Shown here in pieces: positions 9,636-19,072 of a stretch of 32,307 nucleotides of DNA (position 1 is the first letter of the stretch; each line of letters starts with the position of its first letter). A model generated the notes under the pieces. It worked only from the letters and a program-made list of their open reading frames with translations. It ran no database searches and was not told the DNA's origin. A program made the translations under genes and the position numbers. Source of the stretch: Zopfochytrium polystomum (lineage: Eukaryota > Chytridiomycota > Chytridiomycetes > Chytridiales > Chytridiaceae); the NCBI GenBank assembly GCA_025765615.1, contig JAIVFJ010000493.1, forward strand, positions 1 to 32,307. Reading direction: 5' to 3'.

Positions 9636-10277
9636 ATGGCCGCCAACCTCTACTGCACGCAGACCTCGTGCGGCGCCGCGTCGTACATTGCCGCGCACAA
9701 AGCCGGCGTCATCGGCACCAAGGTCATACCCAACGAGACGGACATCCGTGCCCACAAGGTGCTCAAGGGCGCCAAGGCCGGCACCGACTTTTACGCCATC
9801 AACCCCAAGGGCAACGTGCCGACCCTCGTGCTGGCCGACGGCACGCTGCTGAACGAGAACGCGGCCGTCCTACAGTGGATCGCCGACGCCCACCCGCCGT
9901 CGGGCCTCGCCCCCGCCCCGGGCTCCTCGGACCGCTACCTCCTGCAGTCCAAGCTCAACTGGCTCAGCTCGGAGCTGCACACGTGCGTCGGCGCCCTCAT
10001 CAACCCCACCCTCGCACCCGAGATCAAGCAGTTCTTTACGGCCCGCGCCGGCATCAAGCTCAAGTACCTGAACGACGTGGAGCTCGCCGGCGGGAAGAAG
10101 TTTTTGGTCGGCGACAAGTTCACCGTCGCCGACTCGTACTGCTACATCATCCTCAGCTGGGCCGGGAACCGCGGCCTCGACCTATCTGCGTACCCCGCCG
10201 CCCAGGTGTACTTTAACCACATCAAGGGCCTTGACTTTGTGGAGGCTGCTCACGCCGCCATGGCCGCGGAGAAGTAA
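9636..10277 (+). CDS. Glutathione S-transferase, Beta-class-like
   Basis: An intronless frame of 213 residues, the usual GST length. The N-terminal thioredoxin fold (residues 1-80) has Cys12 in TQTSCGAASYIA, at the place of the catalytic cysteine of bacterial Beta-class enzymes (PGACSLAPHI). It also has NPKGNVPTL with the cis-Pro loop and a glutathione-contacting Glu-Asn (LNENAAVLQW). The helical C-terminal domain has SELHT, where Beta-class enzymes carry a conserved His, and LVGDKFTVADSYCY, the N-capping box. The enzyme would conjugate glutathione to electrophiles in the cytosol. The start has a good context (GACCATGG). Beta class is mainly bacterial, so old transfer into fungi is possible. 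Codon bias matches the neighbours, so there is no sign of recent arrival. Confidence 0.93.
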   Translation: MAANLYCTQTSCGAASYIAAHKAGVIGTKVIPNETDIRAHKVLKGAKAGTDFYAINPKGNVPTLVLADGTLLNENAAVLQWIADAHPPSGLAPAPGSSDRYLLQSKLNWLSSELHTCVGALINPTLAPEIKQFFTARAGIKLKYLNDVELAGGKKFLVGDKFTVADSYCYIILSWAGNRGLDLSAYPAAQVYFNHIKGLDFVEAAHAAMAAEK

Positions 10278-10407
10278 AAAGGAGAGGAGCGGAAGTGTGG
10301 AGTGTGTGTATCAATCATTGGCTGAAGTGTGAATCTTGCACGCATTCGGCATTTTCTTCTTTCTTTGGTTTCTTTGAAAAAAGAACAGAAAAGAACAAAG
10401 CCCAGAA

Positions 10408-10413
10408 AATAAA
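10408..10413 (+). terminator. Polyadenylation signal AATAAA of the GST gene
   Basis: A canonical hexamer about 130 nt after the GST stop codon, in an A-rich stretch. Confidence 0.55.
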
Positions 10414-10559
10414 ATGAAAAGTAAAAAACAGGCCGCAATCTTGACTATTTTGCAATCTGTCCAGTCTCGTGTGAAAGATCAGGTCGGTCCAGCCCCCCAC
10501 GCCAGTGCTCGCACAGGCAGCAGACAGCAGTACGTTTCTTCTTACACTCACATTGACAA

Positions 10560-10613
10560 CACACACACACACACACACACCCACACACATAGACTCTCTC
10601 TCTCTCTCTCTCA
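10560..10613. repeat. (CA)n followed by (CT)n
   Basis: A compound dinucleotide tract: CA to about 10590, then CT to about 10611. It resembles the tract before the GST start, but no clear gene follows directly. Confidence 0.85.
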
Positions 10614-11446
10614 CTGTCACTCTCTCAAAGAGATATCCAGTGTCACTTCCTTTTGGCAAGTACTGTACGTGATCAAAATAAAATTTAAATTTTAGCAGTT
10701 TTCTTGGATCTGTGGATCTTCCAGCCAGGGAAGATGTTTGGACGACAGGCTTTGAGAGTGAGTGCATCGCCAACAGCTCCTTTGTTCATATTGGTCAACC
10801 AGAGTGGCAGTGACACAGATAACTTCAAGTTGGACTCGTGTATCAGCCAACCCAACAAGAACAACACATAAACTCTTATGTCATTGATTCATTGTATTCA
10901 ACTAAACGGCCGTTTGGGGTGGGAGGGGGTTCAGGAGGGGAACAATCACGAGTCAACTAGAAGAGTCCTCCGCCAGATAGACATCAATGAAGCCATCTCT
11001 GCTTCCACCTTGTTGATCGCCGCGTCCGCCACAACTCGCCATTGTTGCTGTTGTTGTTGGCAGCAGCGGTGACCGCAGGGGCCATTGCACCGCCACATTG
11101 GACACGAAGTCGTTCGCTTCTCTGCCTTCCCGTCATCTCCACAGCCACCGCTGCCACAGAATTCTGTTGGCCTCAATCCTTCCTTTGATTGTGGTCGCCC
11201 CGTGCGTGGGCAAACACGATAACCCGCAGGGAGCTTGCCCGATCTGCTGTGTAGGAAACCGCCGCCGCTTGATCTCGGCCAATCCAGCCTTTCCGTTGAT
11301 TAATCGTTGCAAAGGTGCGTGTGGGTTGCGTTGGATCTGCGGAAAACTGTGGGAATATTAGGTGAAGCGGCTTCTGCAGGAGTGAGTTCAACAGGAGATT
11401 CAGCTGTGGGCGGCGGTTTTGTACGATTATCCATCTCGCTGGGTGT
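10614..11446. other. Intergenic; one possible small frame
   Basis: A 45-codon frame at 10734-10871 (+) starts MFGRQALRVS after a possible acceptor TTAGCAG. It could be a small gene or a first exon (donor-like GTGAGT after 8 codons). I recognise no family. The rest (10872-11446) has a CAG/TTG-rich patch near 11043-11070 and no supported gene. Confidence 0.35.
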
Positions 11447-11909
11447 GCACAACCAATTCCACCTTGCTGAAAACAACTCGCACACGGAAATAGCATAGCC
11501 TTGCCTTGTGGAATAGGGATAGGGGCCGCAAGGTGAAGGATGAATTCGGCGCCGCGACTGAGCTCATACAGAGCACAGAGCTCTCTCATCTACCGAACCA
11601 TCTTATTTCATTCGACCGCGTGCATATCAATCAACACTCCCGTCTCGTGTTTTCACAAATTTTTTTACTGAAAGGCCAAAGAAACAAGAATTGACGAGAA
11701 GAGTACAGAATGATTTTGAATTGGTGAGCGGAAATGGTGAGCGGGAGAGAACTAAAACCAAAAGGAAAACGATTCAATGCAGCACCAGCTTCAAACACGA
11801 GAGGGGAGAGAGATGAAGATGTGGAAAGCATTAACGTTTTCCCATTTTTCAGTCAATTGCGAAAGGTGATTGTCAGTCTCTCCAAAGTATCGCGAGGGGA
11901 TTGCGAGAC

Positions 11910-12930
11910 TCACCCCTCTGCCTTTTCCTCCAGCGATTCCCTTTCCTCCTGAAGACCCTGCTGCTGAGAGGCCGCGGACTAGGCTCAGGAAAAAAATAAG
12001 CACTTGAATTAGAAAGGGTGGTTTTCCGGTTGCAAATAAACTCACGAAGTCTGTTATCGCCTTTTGGAGCTGGGTCTAATTCGTTTCGGTCAGACGTAAG
12101 CCCAACGAGAGTCGAACGACGCAACTTACTAGACGCGCTGCCAAGGACGGCTGAGGGACAGAGTAGATTACGGATCAGATTGGCATTAGGATAATGACAG
12201 AGATTTCGCAAGGAATTCGCAAGAAAAGGGAGATTGGGATTGGATGATTCGTTTCGAAGCCGCCGTGCGATGCTTCCGCGCTCTGGAACGACGACAACTT
12301 ACCAATCTTGGGGCGGCCAGGGGCTGAGGGACAGATGTTGCATCAGATTTGCAAAAAAGTAACGGAAGGGCGCGGGTGATCGGCCAGGGCAGACCATCGG
12401 CAGAGAATTCAAAACAGAAACGTACTTGGACCGCTTCCCCTGATACTGCCTGCGGAAATCACTGTTATAGTTTGGTAGGACAAGAAGTAGCTGGTCAGCA
12501 TGCGCCGGTTGCATATGTCGCGAAACTAGCCGTTGTTTCGAGAGAGGCCACGGACTACCAAGGGGGACGATCAGGGACGGAATTGATCAGCATTATGAAG
12601 GGTTTCTGCTTCAACTTTCCGAATGCAAATGAACTCACGAAGTCTGTTATCGCCTTTTGGAGCCGGATCTTATCACTTTTGGTCAGAAAAACGTCCAGCG
12701 ACAGGGAAAGACGACAACTTACTAGCCGCACTGCCGACTAAAAGACAAGGACACACACGGCGTGGATTAGATTTGCAAGTAGGGGGTGGGACAGGGCAGA
12801 ACGCCCGCCAGAAGTTTGAATGAAAGACGGGACTGGCGAGGGTTTAGGCGGACGTACGTGGTGAAAGGGGTGCGGCTGACGCCAAAGCGGACAGGAGAAG
12901 AAGGACAAGCGCACAGTAGCGGGTGATCAT
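11910..12930 (-). CDS. Secreted small peptide encoded by mini-exons (micro-exon-gene-like), copy B
   Basis: Paralogue of the gene at 5238-6237 with the same plan. Exon 1 (12858-12930) encodes the signal peptide MITRYCALVLLLLSALASA followed by APLSP. Later exons are 12723-12737 (or 12723-12730), 12531-12554, 12426-12449, 12303-12323, 12130-12150 and 11914-11978. Phase-0 products are SVASLETT, AVSGEAVQ, PLAAPRL, PSLAARL and an end beginning SAASQQQGLQ, with TGA at 11910-11912. Compared with copy A, PLAAPRL changes only at synonymous positions. AVSGE(S/A)VQ has two synonymous and one conservative change. The fifth mini-exon gains exactly three codons (PSL). One donor (12525-12530) reads GCTAGT in place of GTAAGT, so it needs a GC-AG intron or is lost. 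The 5-nt ACTTC candidate exons sit at 12639-12643 and 12046-12050. Function is unknown. Confidence 0.68.
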
Positions 12931-13049
12931 TTTTGCCATTTTACTCTGCTGGTCGTCGAGGCGCGCGTGAGTTGCGTGAGTTGCGTGCGTGGGTGAGGGT
13001 GCGTGTGTGATGCGGTTGGGTTGCTGGAAGGTTGGAAGGAGTTAGTCTT

Positions 13050-13055
13050 CTTATA
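13050..13055 (-). promoter_or_regulatory. TATA-like box of mini-exon gene B
   Basis: Same CTATAAGAAG element as in copy A, about 120 nt upstream of the ATG at 12930. Confidence 0.5.
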
Positions 13056-13610
13056 GTTGTGGGCTCAGTCTGGCAGGCTCGATTTGTGTCTTCGGTTTGT
13101 GGCTCCGCCCTGGCGGTCAATACTTTGGTCTTTCCCTTTTTAGGAATTCCGATCTTGCACACGAGCAGCTCCGTGGCACCGCGGAGTTTGTGGCTGGGAC
13201 GCCTTTCTTTTCTGGCCGCTTGTCGTCCATCGCCCGAAGCACGCCGGACACGGCCGAGATTGCGGCTGGGGCCAGACAACGCTCGCCGCGGCATTAGCGC
13301 AGCCGACAGAGAGGTGCGGGGCGAAGGACGCGACGCCTCTGCTGTTGAAGGCGGAGGTCAGATTGACCTTCACGTAGCGGACGAAGCCGCAATTTTCCGG
13401 AGCGGGGAAGTCTTGGTGCGCTGTGTTGGAATTTGGGCAGACAGAATTTTGGGTTGACTTGTTTGCAGCGTGCCACTTGCACTTGGCAAAGTGCAAAGTG
13501 GCCCAAGCATCCTCGTGATTTCCTCCTGGGCAGTACAAAAGGAAGCAGGGTGTGAGAGGGAAGCAGCATAAGAGACCTCATTGAGTAAATACCCCTCCAC
13601 CAAATCAACG

Positions 13611-13942
13611 CTAAAAGTTTCAGGCAGCTCTCTTGCGAGCAGTTCAAACAGGCCCGGTCGTGAGGGGGAGTTGGAGTAGCTTTACAACCCACACTGCACA
13701 TTTCTTCCACCAAATCGGATGGTTGTTTATCCTGGCTTAAGCGAAGTTGGGTGCTTAGGGGCAGCTCGCCGTTCACCCGTCAAAAGCGAGAACCGCGCGC
13801 TGCGCACCCTCAACCTCGCGTCGCCCTTTCGTCCAACGGGATGGTCTTCTGGCCTACTGTCTTACTCCATGCGACGGCGTTCGTGGTTACAACCGTAACT
13901 TCCAGCGCTTGCCCATCTGGATTGCTGCAGCACGTCATGAAC
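13611..13942. other. Spacer between copy B and the third partial copy
   Basis: I see no gene or recognisable repeat. The sequence is of mixed composition with only short open frames. Confidence 0.4.
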
Positions 13943-14240
13943 AGATATTTTTTATTTGGAATCAAAGAAATAAGCATTCGCCACGAAAAAAGCTGAGAAT
14001 GACTTTGCGTTGATGGCCAAAAGTGGTGGGAAAAGAAATTTAAACCAAAGAAAAGTCTAGACTGAATGCAACACCAGAGAAACATGAGAGGGCGGAGAGA
14101 CGGTGGAGAGCATTGACGTTTTCCCAGTTTAATAAAAAAAAAAACAGTCAGTATTACCAATATGCTACGAGGACATGTCGAGGCTCACCCGTCCACCTTT
14201 CCTCCTGAAGCGCCTTCTGTGGAGACGCCGAGGACGACGT
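13943..14240 (-). pseudogene. Decayed 3' end of a third mini-exon gene copy
   Basis: The segment aligns with the 3' ends of copies A and B. It shares 'AAAGAAATAAGCATT', the AAACCAAA/GCAACACCAG block, the GAGAG..CGGAGAGA block and, at 14190-14225, the last-exon core encoding ALQEER. Its last exon lacks about 17 nt of the middle and reads into different sequence before a GTGAGC donor. The other mini-exons and the signal-peptide exon are not recognisable upstream (14241-14760). AATAAA on the minus strand is kept near 13950. This is a truncated, more diverged relic, and it shows that the family once had at least three tandem members here. Confidence 0.65.
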
Positions 14241-14798
14241 TCAGGAACTTCGGCCACGCCGGTGTCACGATCGATCCTGCTGCGGCCGCCACGAGGGCAT
14301 TCTTTCGACGACGGTGACGGGTCGCGCACACGTGGGCGGCAAGGGACAAGGAGGTGCTTGTGCGAGGCTCGATCCGGAAGAACTGCACCGTCGAGCTTGG
14401 CGGGCTGCGGAGACGCACTTACTTTTATTCGATGTTCGTCCAACCCGTAAACCCGTTTCCCTCAAGCCGGAACCCAGCCAGTACCGTGAAAGCAGGAAAG
14501 CCAAGAGCGAACTCTCCCTCTCTCCGTTGCCTCACAAGTTTTTTTTTTTTTTTTTTGGCTGGCCCGCTGGAGGCGAAGTGTCTGGACGTGTGGATATTTC
14601 CGGGGCCAATTTGCATGGTGTCCCTGTCTTTCTGTCCCTCGCTTCGTGTGGGCAGACAGGAATTGCGAAGCGTCCATCAATCAAAACTGCCCACAACGCC
14701 GCCCGAGAGACAGACCTTTCCCTTTGTAAACAAAAATGACAAAATGCTACCGCATTAGGCAACACATTCGCTTCAAATGCGCATGTTTTTCAGGATTG
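14241..14798. other. Intergenic, upstream region of the first LRR gene
   Basis: It contains a T17-type run (14540-14556) and otherwise only short frames. I could not find a signal-peptide exon for either neighbour. Confidence 0.4.
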
Positions 14799-14834
14799 TC
14801 TCTCTCTCTCTCTTTCTGTCTCTCTCTCTGTCTC

Positions 14835-14912
<78 letters not shown>

Positions 14913-14993
14913 TCTCTCTCTCTTTCTGTCTCTCTCTCCCTCTCTCTCCCTCTCTCTCTCTTTCTCTCTCTCTCACATTCTCTCTCCCTTCTT
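14799..14993. repeat. Long (CT)n tract with CTGT, CCCT and CTTT interruptions
   Basis: Nearly 200 nt of TC-dinucleotide repeat ends about 57 nt before the LRR gene ATG at 15050. It yields long false Ser-Leu and Arg-Glu frames on the two strands. Confidence 0.95.
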
Positions 14994-15049
14994 ACTCCAC
15001 CCTCCGACGCACGCACGCACCCACAAGCTTTTTCTTATCGGCACCCCCA

Positions 15050-16991
15050 ATGGCCGCCGCCGCAGACTGCTCCATCGTCAAAGCCGCCTTCCCCTCCCTC
15101 GACTTTGGATCGTACGTCCCCCGCTTTCCATGCACACCCTCCGATCTCTCACAATCGAAAACGCGTTCCCTCCCACCAGAGACTGCTGCACCTACAGCTT
15201 CAACAACGCCGCCGCCGACATCAAATGCAGCAACGGCCGCGTCGTCCGCTTGAACTTGCCGTACATGTCGCTTTCGGGTAGCATCCCGGCGGCCGTGTTT
15301 GAGCTGACCGGTTTGCAGATGCTGTTGCGTCCCTCCGCTTTTCCTCTTTTTGCTTCTCTCGCTCCCCGTTTCTTCGCGGACTGATCCCCTTTTCACTTCG
15401 TATTACCCGCGTCGCCCGGATCACCCCGCAGCTCGCTGAACGGCAACAGTTTTTCGGGCGGCTTCCCCGCAGACGTGATAAAGTTGCCGAGCATAACAGA
15501 GTTGTACGTCGCCTTTTGCATTGTCCCGATGCACACTGGCTGACGGTCATGGTCCTCACTAGCCGGATAGCGATCAACCCGCTATCGGGCCCGATCCCCG
15601 ACATTTTCGCGGCAACTCCCAACCTCAAGATCCTGTGAGTGAGGCTTGAGTTCGCCAAGCAGCGCTTCTAACGCACGTCTTCTAGCGATCTCGGTTACTG
15701 CAGCTTCACTGGCGTTATCCCACCGTCCTTGGGCTCGGCATCAGGATTGCAGTCAATGTATACTTTCCTATTTCCTCTTCCAGCTGCCATTTCAACTCAC
15801 TTCCTTCCCTTTTTGCACACTCGATCGTAGGTATCTTCAGAACAACGGGCTCTACGGCCCCGTTCCCGACTCGATCGGGAATCTCGCGCAGCTGAGTCTC
15901 TTCTGGGTTGACGGTACCTGGTACGTAGCAGGTCGCCTCACTCCTTCTAGAATGTATTCACGTGCCCGCTCTTATTCCCAGCGTCGACACAACGAGACTG
16001 CCCGGCAGGATATCGCAAGTGCAGCAACTAAAGTAAGCTTCCCCATTCCACTTCCACACACTAAAAATCTGGTTAAAGAGTTGGCCCCGCCGCCTCCGGA
16101 TGCGACGTCCTATCATCCTCCCTGAACGCGCAACAGCAGTCGTCCTCCCCATCGGCGCCAGGTCTCGCCCCGAGCACATCAGCGCCCGATACAACCTCAA
16201 TCTCACCAAACCCGTCCTCCCCCTCCGAAACCACCTCTCGCACCTCAAACGGCTCCGTCACCGTGATCATCGGGACCGGCGCGCCACCCAACACCGGGAA
16301 CGGCGGCAGCCCGAACGCGCCCGTCGACACTGCGTCCCCGTCGGCGACCGTCGGCAGTAGCAGCAGCGGTGGCAACGCAACGACGGCGACGGTCGCACCG
16401 GGGCTGATCGCGGGCGTCGGGGTCGTCGCGGGGGTCTTTTTGATCGCGATTGTCGTCGCGGGAGTTCTGTGGAGGCGGTCACGGACAAGCAGGGGAAAGA
16501 GATTTGCGAAATCGGCTTCGGTCGATGCAGACTTCCGACATCAAGCTCCTCCCAGCGGCTACCATCACGACCCGCATTCTTCCATCCGTTCACCCCCAAC
16601 CTCTCCGGAGTACCCACACCACTGGAACCACGCAGCCCCCGTCGGCCCGTTCCACCACCACAACCCCACCACCGCCACGACCACCACCACCATCACCAGC
16701 TTCCCCGCACAAACCCCACCGCCCGAAAACCTCATCGCAGCGGCCGTGGTCCTCCCCGAAACCCCCGCGCCGTATATCACGGGGTGGAAGCACCCGGTGC
16801 CGCACGGGGGGGCGGGGGCGGGGACTGCGTCGTCGTCGTCGTCGTCGGCGGTGGTGTTGAAAAAGGTCGATGCGAAAAAGGGGTCGGTCGACGTAGCAGT
16901 GGGCGGGTACGGCGGAGGGGGGGAGGTGGACGGGCTCGGGGCTGCGGGAGGATTGGGATTGCCGGCGTACGTGGAGGTGGAGGGCGGATGA
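15050..16991 (+). CDS. Leucine-rich-repeat transmembrane protein 1 (8 exons)
   Basis: Exons: 15050-15111, 15180-15323, 15432-15503, 15563-15634, 15686-15757, 15831-15920, 15982-16032 and 16079-16991, giving 491 aa. The N-cap (DCSIVKAAFPSLDFGS, DCCTYSF) has the paired cysteines of plant-like LRR caps. Four 24-residue LRRs of the LxGxIP type follow, each in one phase-2 exon (for example SLNGNSFSGGFPADV). Then come a C-cap with VDGTCVDTTRLPG and ASGCD, a Ser/Thr-rich stalk, and one membrane helix (about GLIAGVGVVAGVFLIAIVVA) followed by RRSRTSRGKR. The cytoplasmic tail is rich in Pro, His and Gly and ends LPAYVEVEGG. No classical signal peptide precedes the cap. It is probably a surface receptor or adhesion protein with the LRRs outside; there is no kinase domain. 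The exon plan matches that of the gene at 17321 exactly. Confidence 0.88.
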
Positions 16992-17008
16992 CGCGAGACA
17001 CTGCCTGG

Positions 17009-17067
17009 TCTGCCTGTCTGTCTGTCTGTCTGTCCGTCCGTCTGTCTGGCTGTCTGCCTGCCTGCCT

Positions 17068-17101
<34 letters not shown>

Positions 17102-17128
17102 CTGTCTGTCTGCCTGTCTGTCTCGCGT
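17009..17128. repeat. (TCTG)n microsatellite
   Basis: About 28 tetranucleotide units with TCCG and GCCTG interruptions lie between the two LRR genes, in the second gene's upstream region. Confidence 0.95.
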
Positions 17129-17282
17129 CGTGTGTGTGGTAAACAAACAAAAGCCAGTCATCCGAAAGTCCAACTGGACGGAGCAGCGGCCAGCAGCAGC
17201 AGCAAGCCAAACATCGACGCCCGACGTCCGACGGCGTCCCGCCCCGTCCACCCACATCCACCCCACATCCAGCACGGCCCCC

Positions 17283-17312
17283 AACCAGCCAGCCAGCCAG
17301 CCAGCCAGCCAG
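17283..17312. repeat. (CCAG)n microsatellite
   Basis: About seven CCAG units end 9 nt before the start codon at 17321. Confidence 0.9.
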
Positions 17313-17320
17313 AGCGAGAG

Positions 17321-19072
17321 ATGGCCGCCCCGGCCGACTGCGCGATCGTCAAGGCCATCTTCCCGTCCATCGACTTTGGATCGTTGCGTAGCAGCCCTTT
17401 CCCCCTAACCCCATCCCCATGCCCATCCACCCACCACCCACTGACCTTCAATCGGCCCATCAAAATTCCTTGTTCGCAACCGCAGAGACTGCTGCAACTA
17501 CACGGTCAACAACGCCACGGCGGACGTCAAATGCACCGACGGCCGCGTCACCCGCCTCAATCTTCCGAGCATGTCTCTGAACGGCGCGATCCCTCCTCGG
17601 CTGTTTGATTTGACGGGGCTGAAGATGATGTGGGGGTTGTCGTGTTCGATTTCTTGCCCGATCGCTGACGTTTGGCTCCTATTTTTTTTTTTTTTTCGCA
17701 GCTCGCTAAACAGCAACGGGTTCACCGGCGGGTTCCCCGCGGACGTCGTGAAGCTCCCTAACATTGAAGAGTTGTGAGTTTGAGATCGCTTTTGCTTTAG
17801 CCCTGTACTCACTCACCTTACCCTTAGCCGAATAGCCATCAACACACTCACTGGACCGATTCCGGACATCTTTGAATCCACGCCCAATCTGAGGATCCTG
17901 TGAGCTCCTTTATTTTCCCGTCTCTCCTTCCATCGTTCTGAAATTCCTTTTGACCAGTGATCTCGGAATATGCTCCTTCAACGGTACCATCCCTCCTTCA
18001 ATCGGATCTGCTTCTGGGCTCTCTGCATTGTGAGGTCTTGCTTCGCCACACTTGTTTGTTGCTCTCCTTATTCAAAATGCAAACGGTCCTTGATTTTCCA
18101 AGATATCTGCAAGATAACCGGCTCTATGGTCCGATTCCCGAAAAGCTGGGAAACTTATCTTCTTTGGAGCTCTTTTGGGTTGACGGCACGTGGTAAGTTT
18201 GGGTTGAAGATTGAGGAATTTCGAGACTCGAGAGAACCGATCGGTCACTAGGCATTGATTTTTTTTTTTCAAAAGTGTCGACACCAGCTATTTACCAGGC
18301 AAGATTTCAAAAGTCGCTGATTTGAGGTGAACCACCGTTGTTTCAGGGCTTTCCCTGCTTTGTGCTCACTCAATTTCCTCTCCACCTCCCGACCGGCACC
18401 AGACTAGCGCCCGCGGGTCTGTCGTGCGAAGCCCTGTCCGCCTCCGTCAGCGCGCAATCCAGAACCGCCACAACCGCGACCCCAACCCAAAGTCCAGCAA
18501 CCTCGAACAGCCCCGCGACAACGTCCACATCTTCGTCCAACTCGACCACGATTATTGCAGCTGCCGCAGGCGGCGTCGGCGCAGTCGTCGTGATCGCGCT
18601 GGCGGTCGTCGGCGTGATAGTTTGGCGGCGGCGGAGCTGGCGTCACTCTACTGAAGGCAAAATCGTGACGAATGGGGACCTCACACCGGCAGGACCGAAC
18701 CCCAACTCGGGCGATGGTAGCACCGCTTTCGCCTTCATCCCACTGCCAACCGCAGACCCGTCCGCACCCACATTCGCGCCACAACACACTCCCCCATCAA
18801 TCCAGCACCAACAACCCATCCCGGGTCCCGTGCCTCCGCCGCGCACCGTGACGGCGCCGATCCAGCACGCGTCGCTGGCGGCCGACCAAACCGCGGAGCG
18901 ATACGGCGCGAAATCAGACTCGCAGAGCTTCAAGAGCGGGGAGGGAACGACGTCAGGGGTGCTGTTTGTGGAACGGGTTGTTGTGCAGAGCGGCGAGACG
19001 ACGGCGAACCTACCTGCGTACGCTGAGCTTGACGTTGTAGGTCGCGCGGGCACGTCCAAATCGGGCGTTTAG
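17321..19072 (+). CDS. Leucine-rich-repeat transmembrane protein 2 (8 exons)
   Basis: Exons: 17321-17382, 17486-17629, 17702-17773, 17828-17899, 17958-18029, 18103-18192, 18276-18326 and 18403-19072, giving 410 aa. Exon sizes 62, 144, 72, 72, 72, 90 and 51 are identical to the upstream paralogue; only the last exon differs. The N-cap reads DCAIVKAIFPSIDFGS then DCCNYTV. LRRs include SLNSNGFTGGFPADV and RIAINTLTGPIPDIF, and the C-cap includes VDGTCVDTSYLPG and GLSCEAL. A Ser/Thr-rich stalk, a membrane helix (near AVVVIALAVVGVIVW), RRRSW and a Pro-rich tail with NLPAYAELDV follow. As in paralogue 1 there is no classical signal peptide. The shared LPAY near the C-terminus in otherwise divergent tails suggests a docking motif. 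Function as a surface receptor is inferred. Confidence 0.88.

Larger units (their letters stand above)
11447..13610. repeat. Direct repeat copy B (mini-exon gene with its promoter)
   Basis: Partner of 4885-6790. It keeps the whole mini-exon gene and TATA-like site. It differs by 9 extra nt in one mini-exon, a changed splice donor, a shorter TG-rich leader and a roughly 180-bp insertion at about 13201-13380 upstream of the promoter. Confidence 0.9.

Noticed and set aside
10946..11176. Minus-strand Cys/Gln-rich frame of 76 codons
   Set aside because: Driven by a CAG/TTG-rich patch; no family signal, splice support or start context.
14736..15281. Frames of Ser-Leu or Arg-Glu dipeptides on both strands
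   Set aside because: They are translations of the (CT)n microsatellite.
17015..17128. CRISPR-like or regulatory array in the TCTG repeats
   Set aside because: The unit is 4 nt with no spacers; it is a plain microsatellite.
16565..17284. Long minus-strand frames across the end of LRR1 and the TCTG tract
   Set aside because: They depend on repeats and overlap the clearly conserved C-terminus of LRR1.
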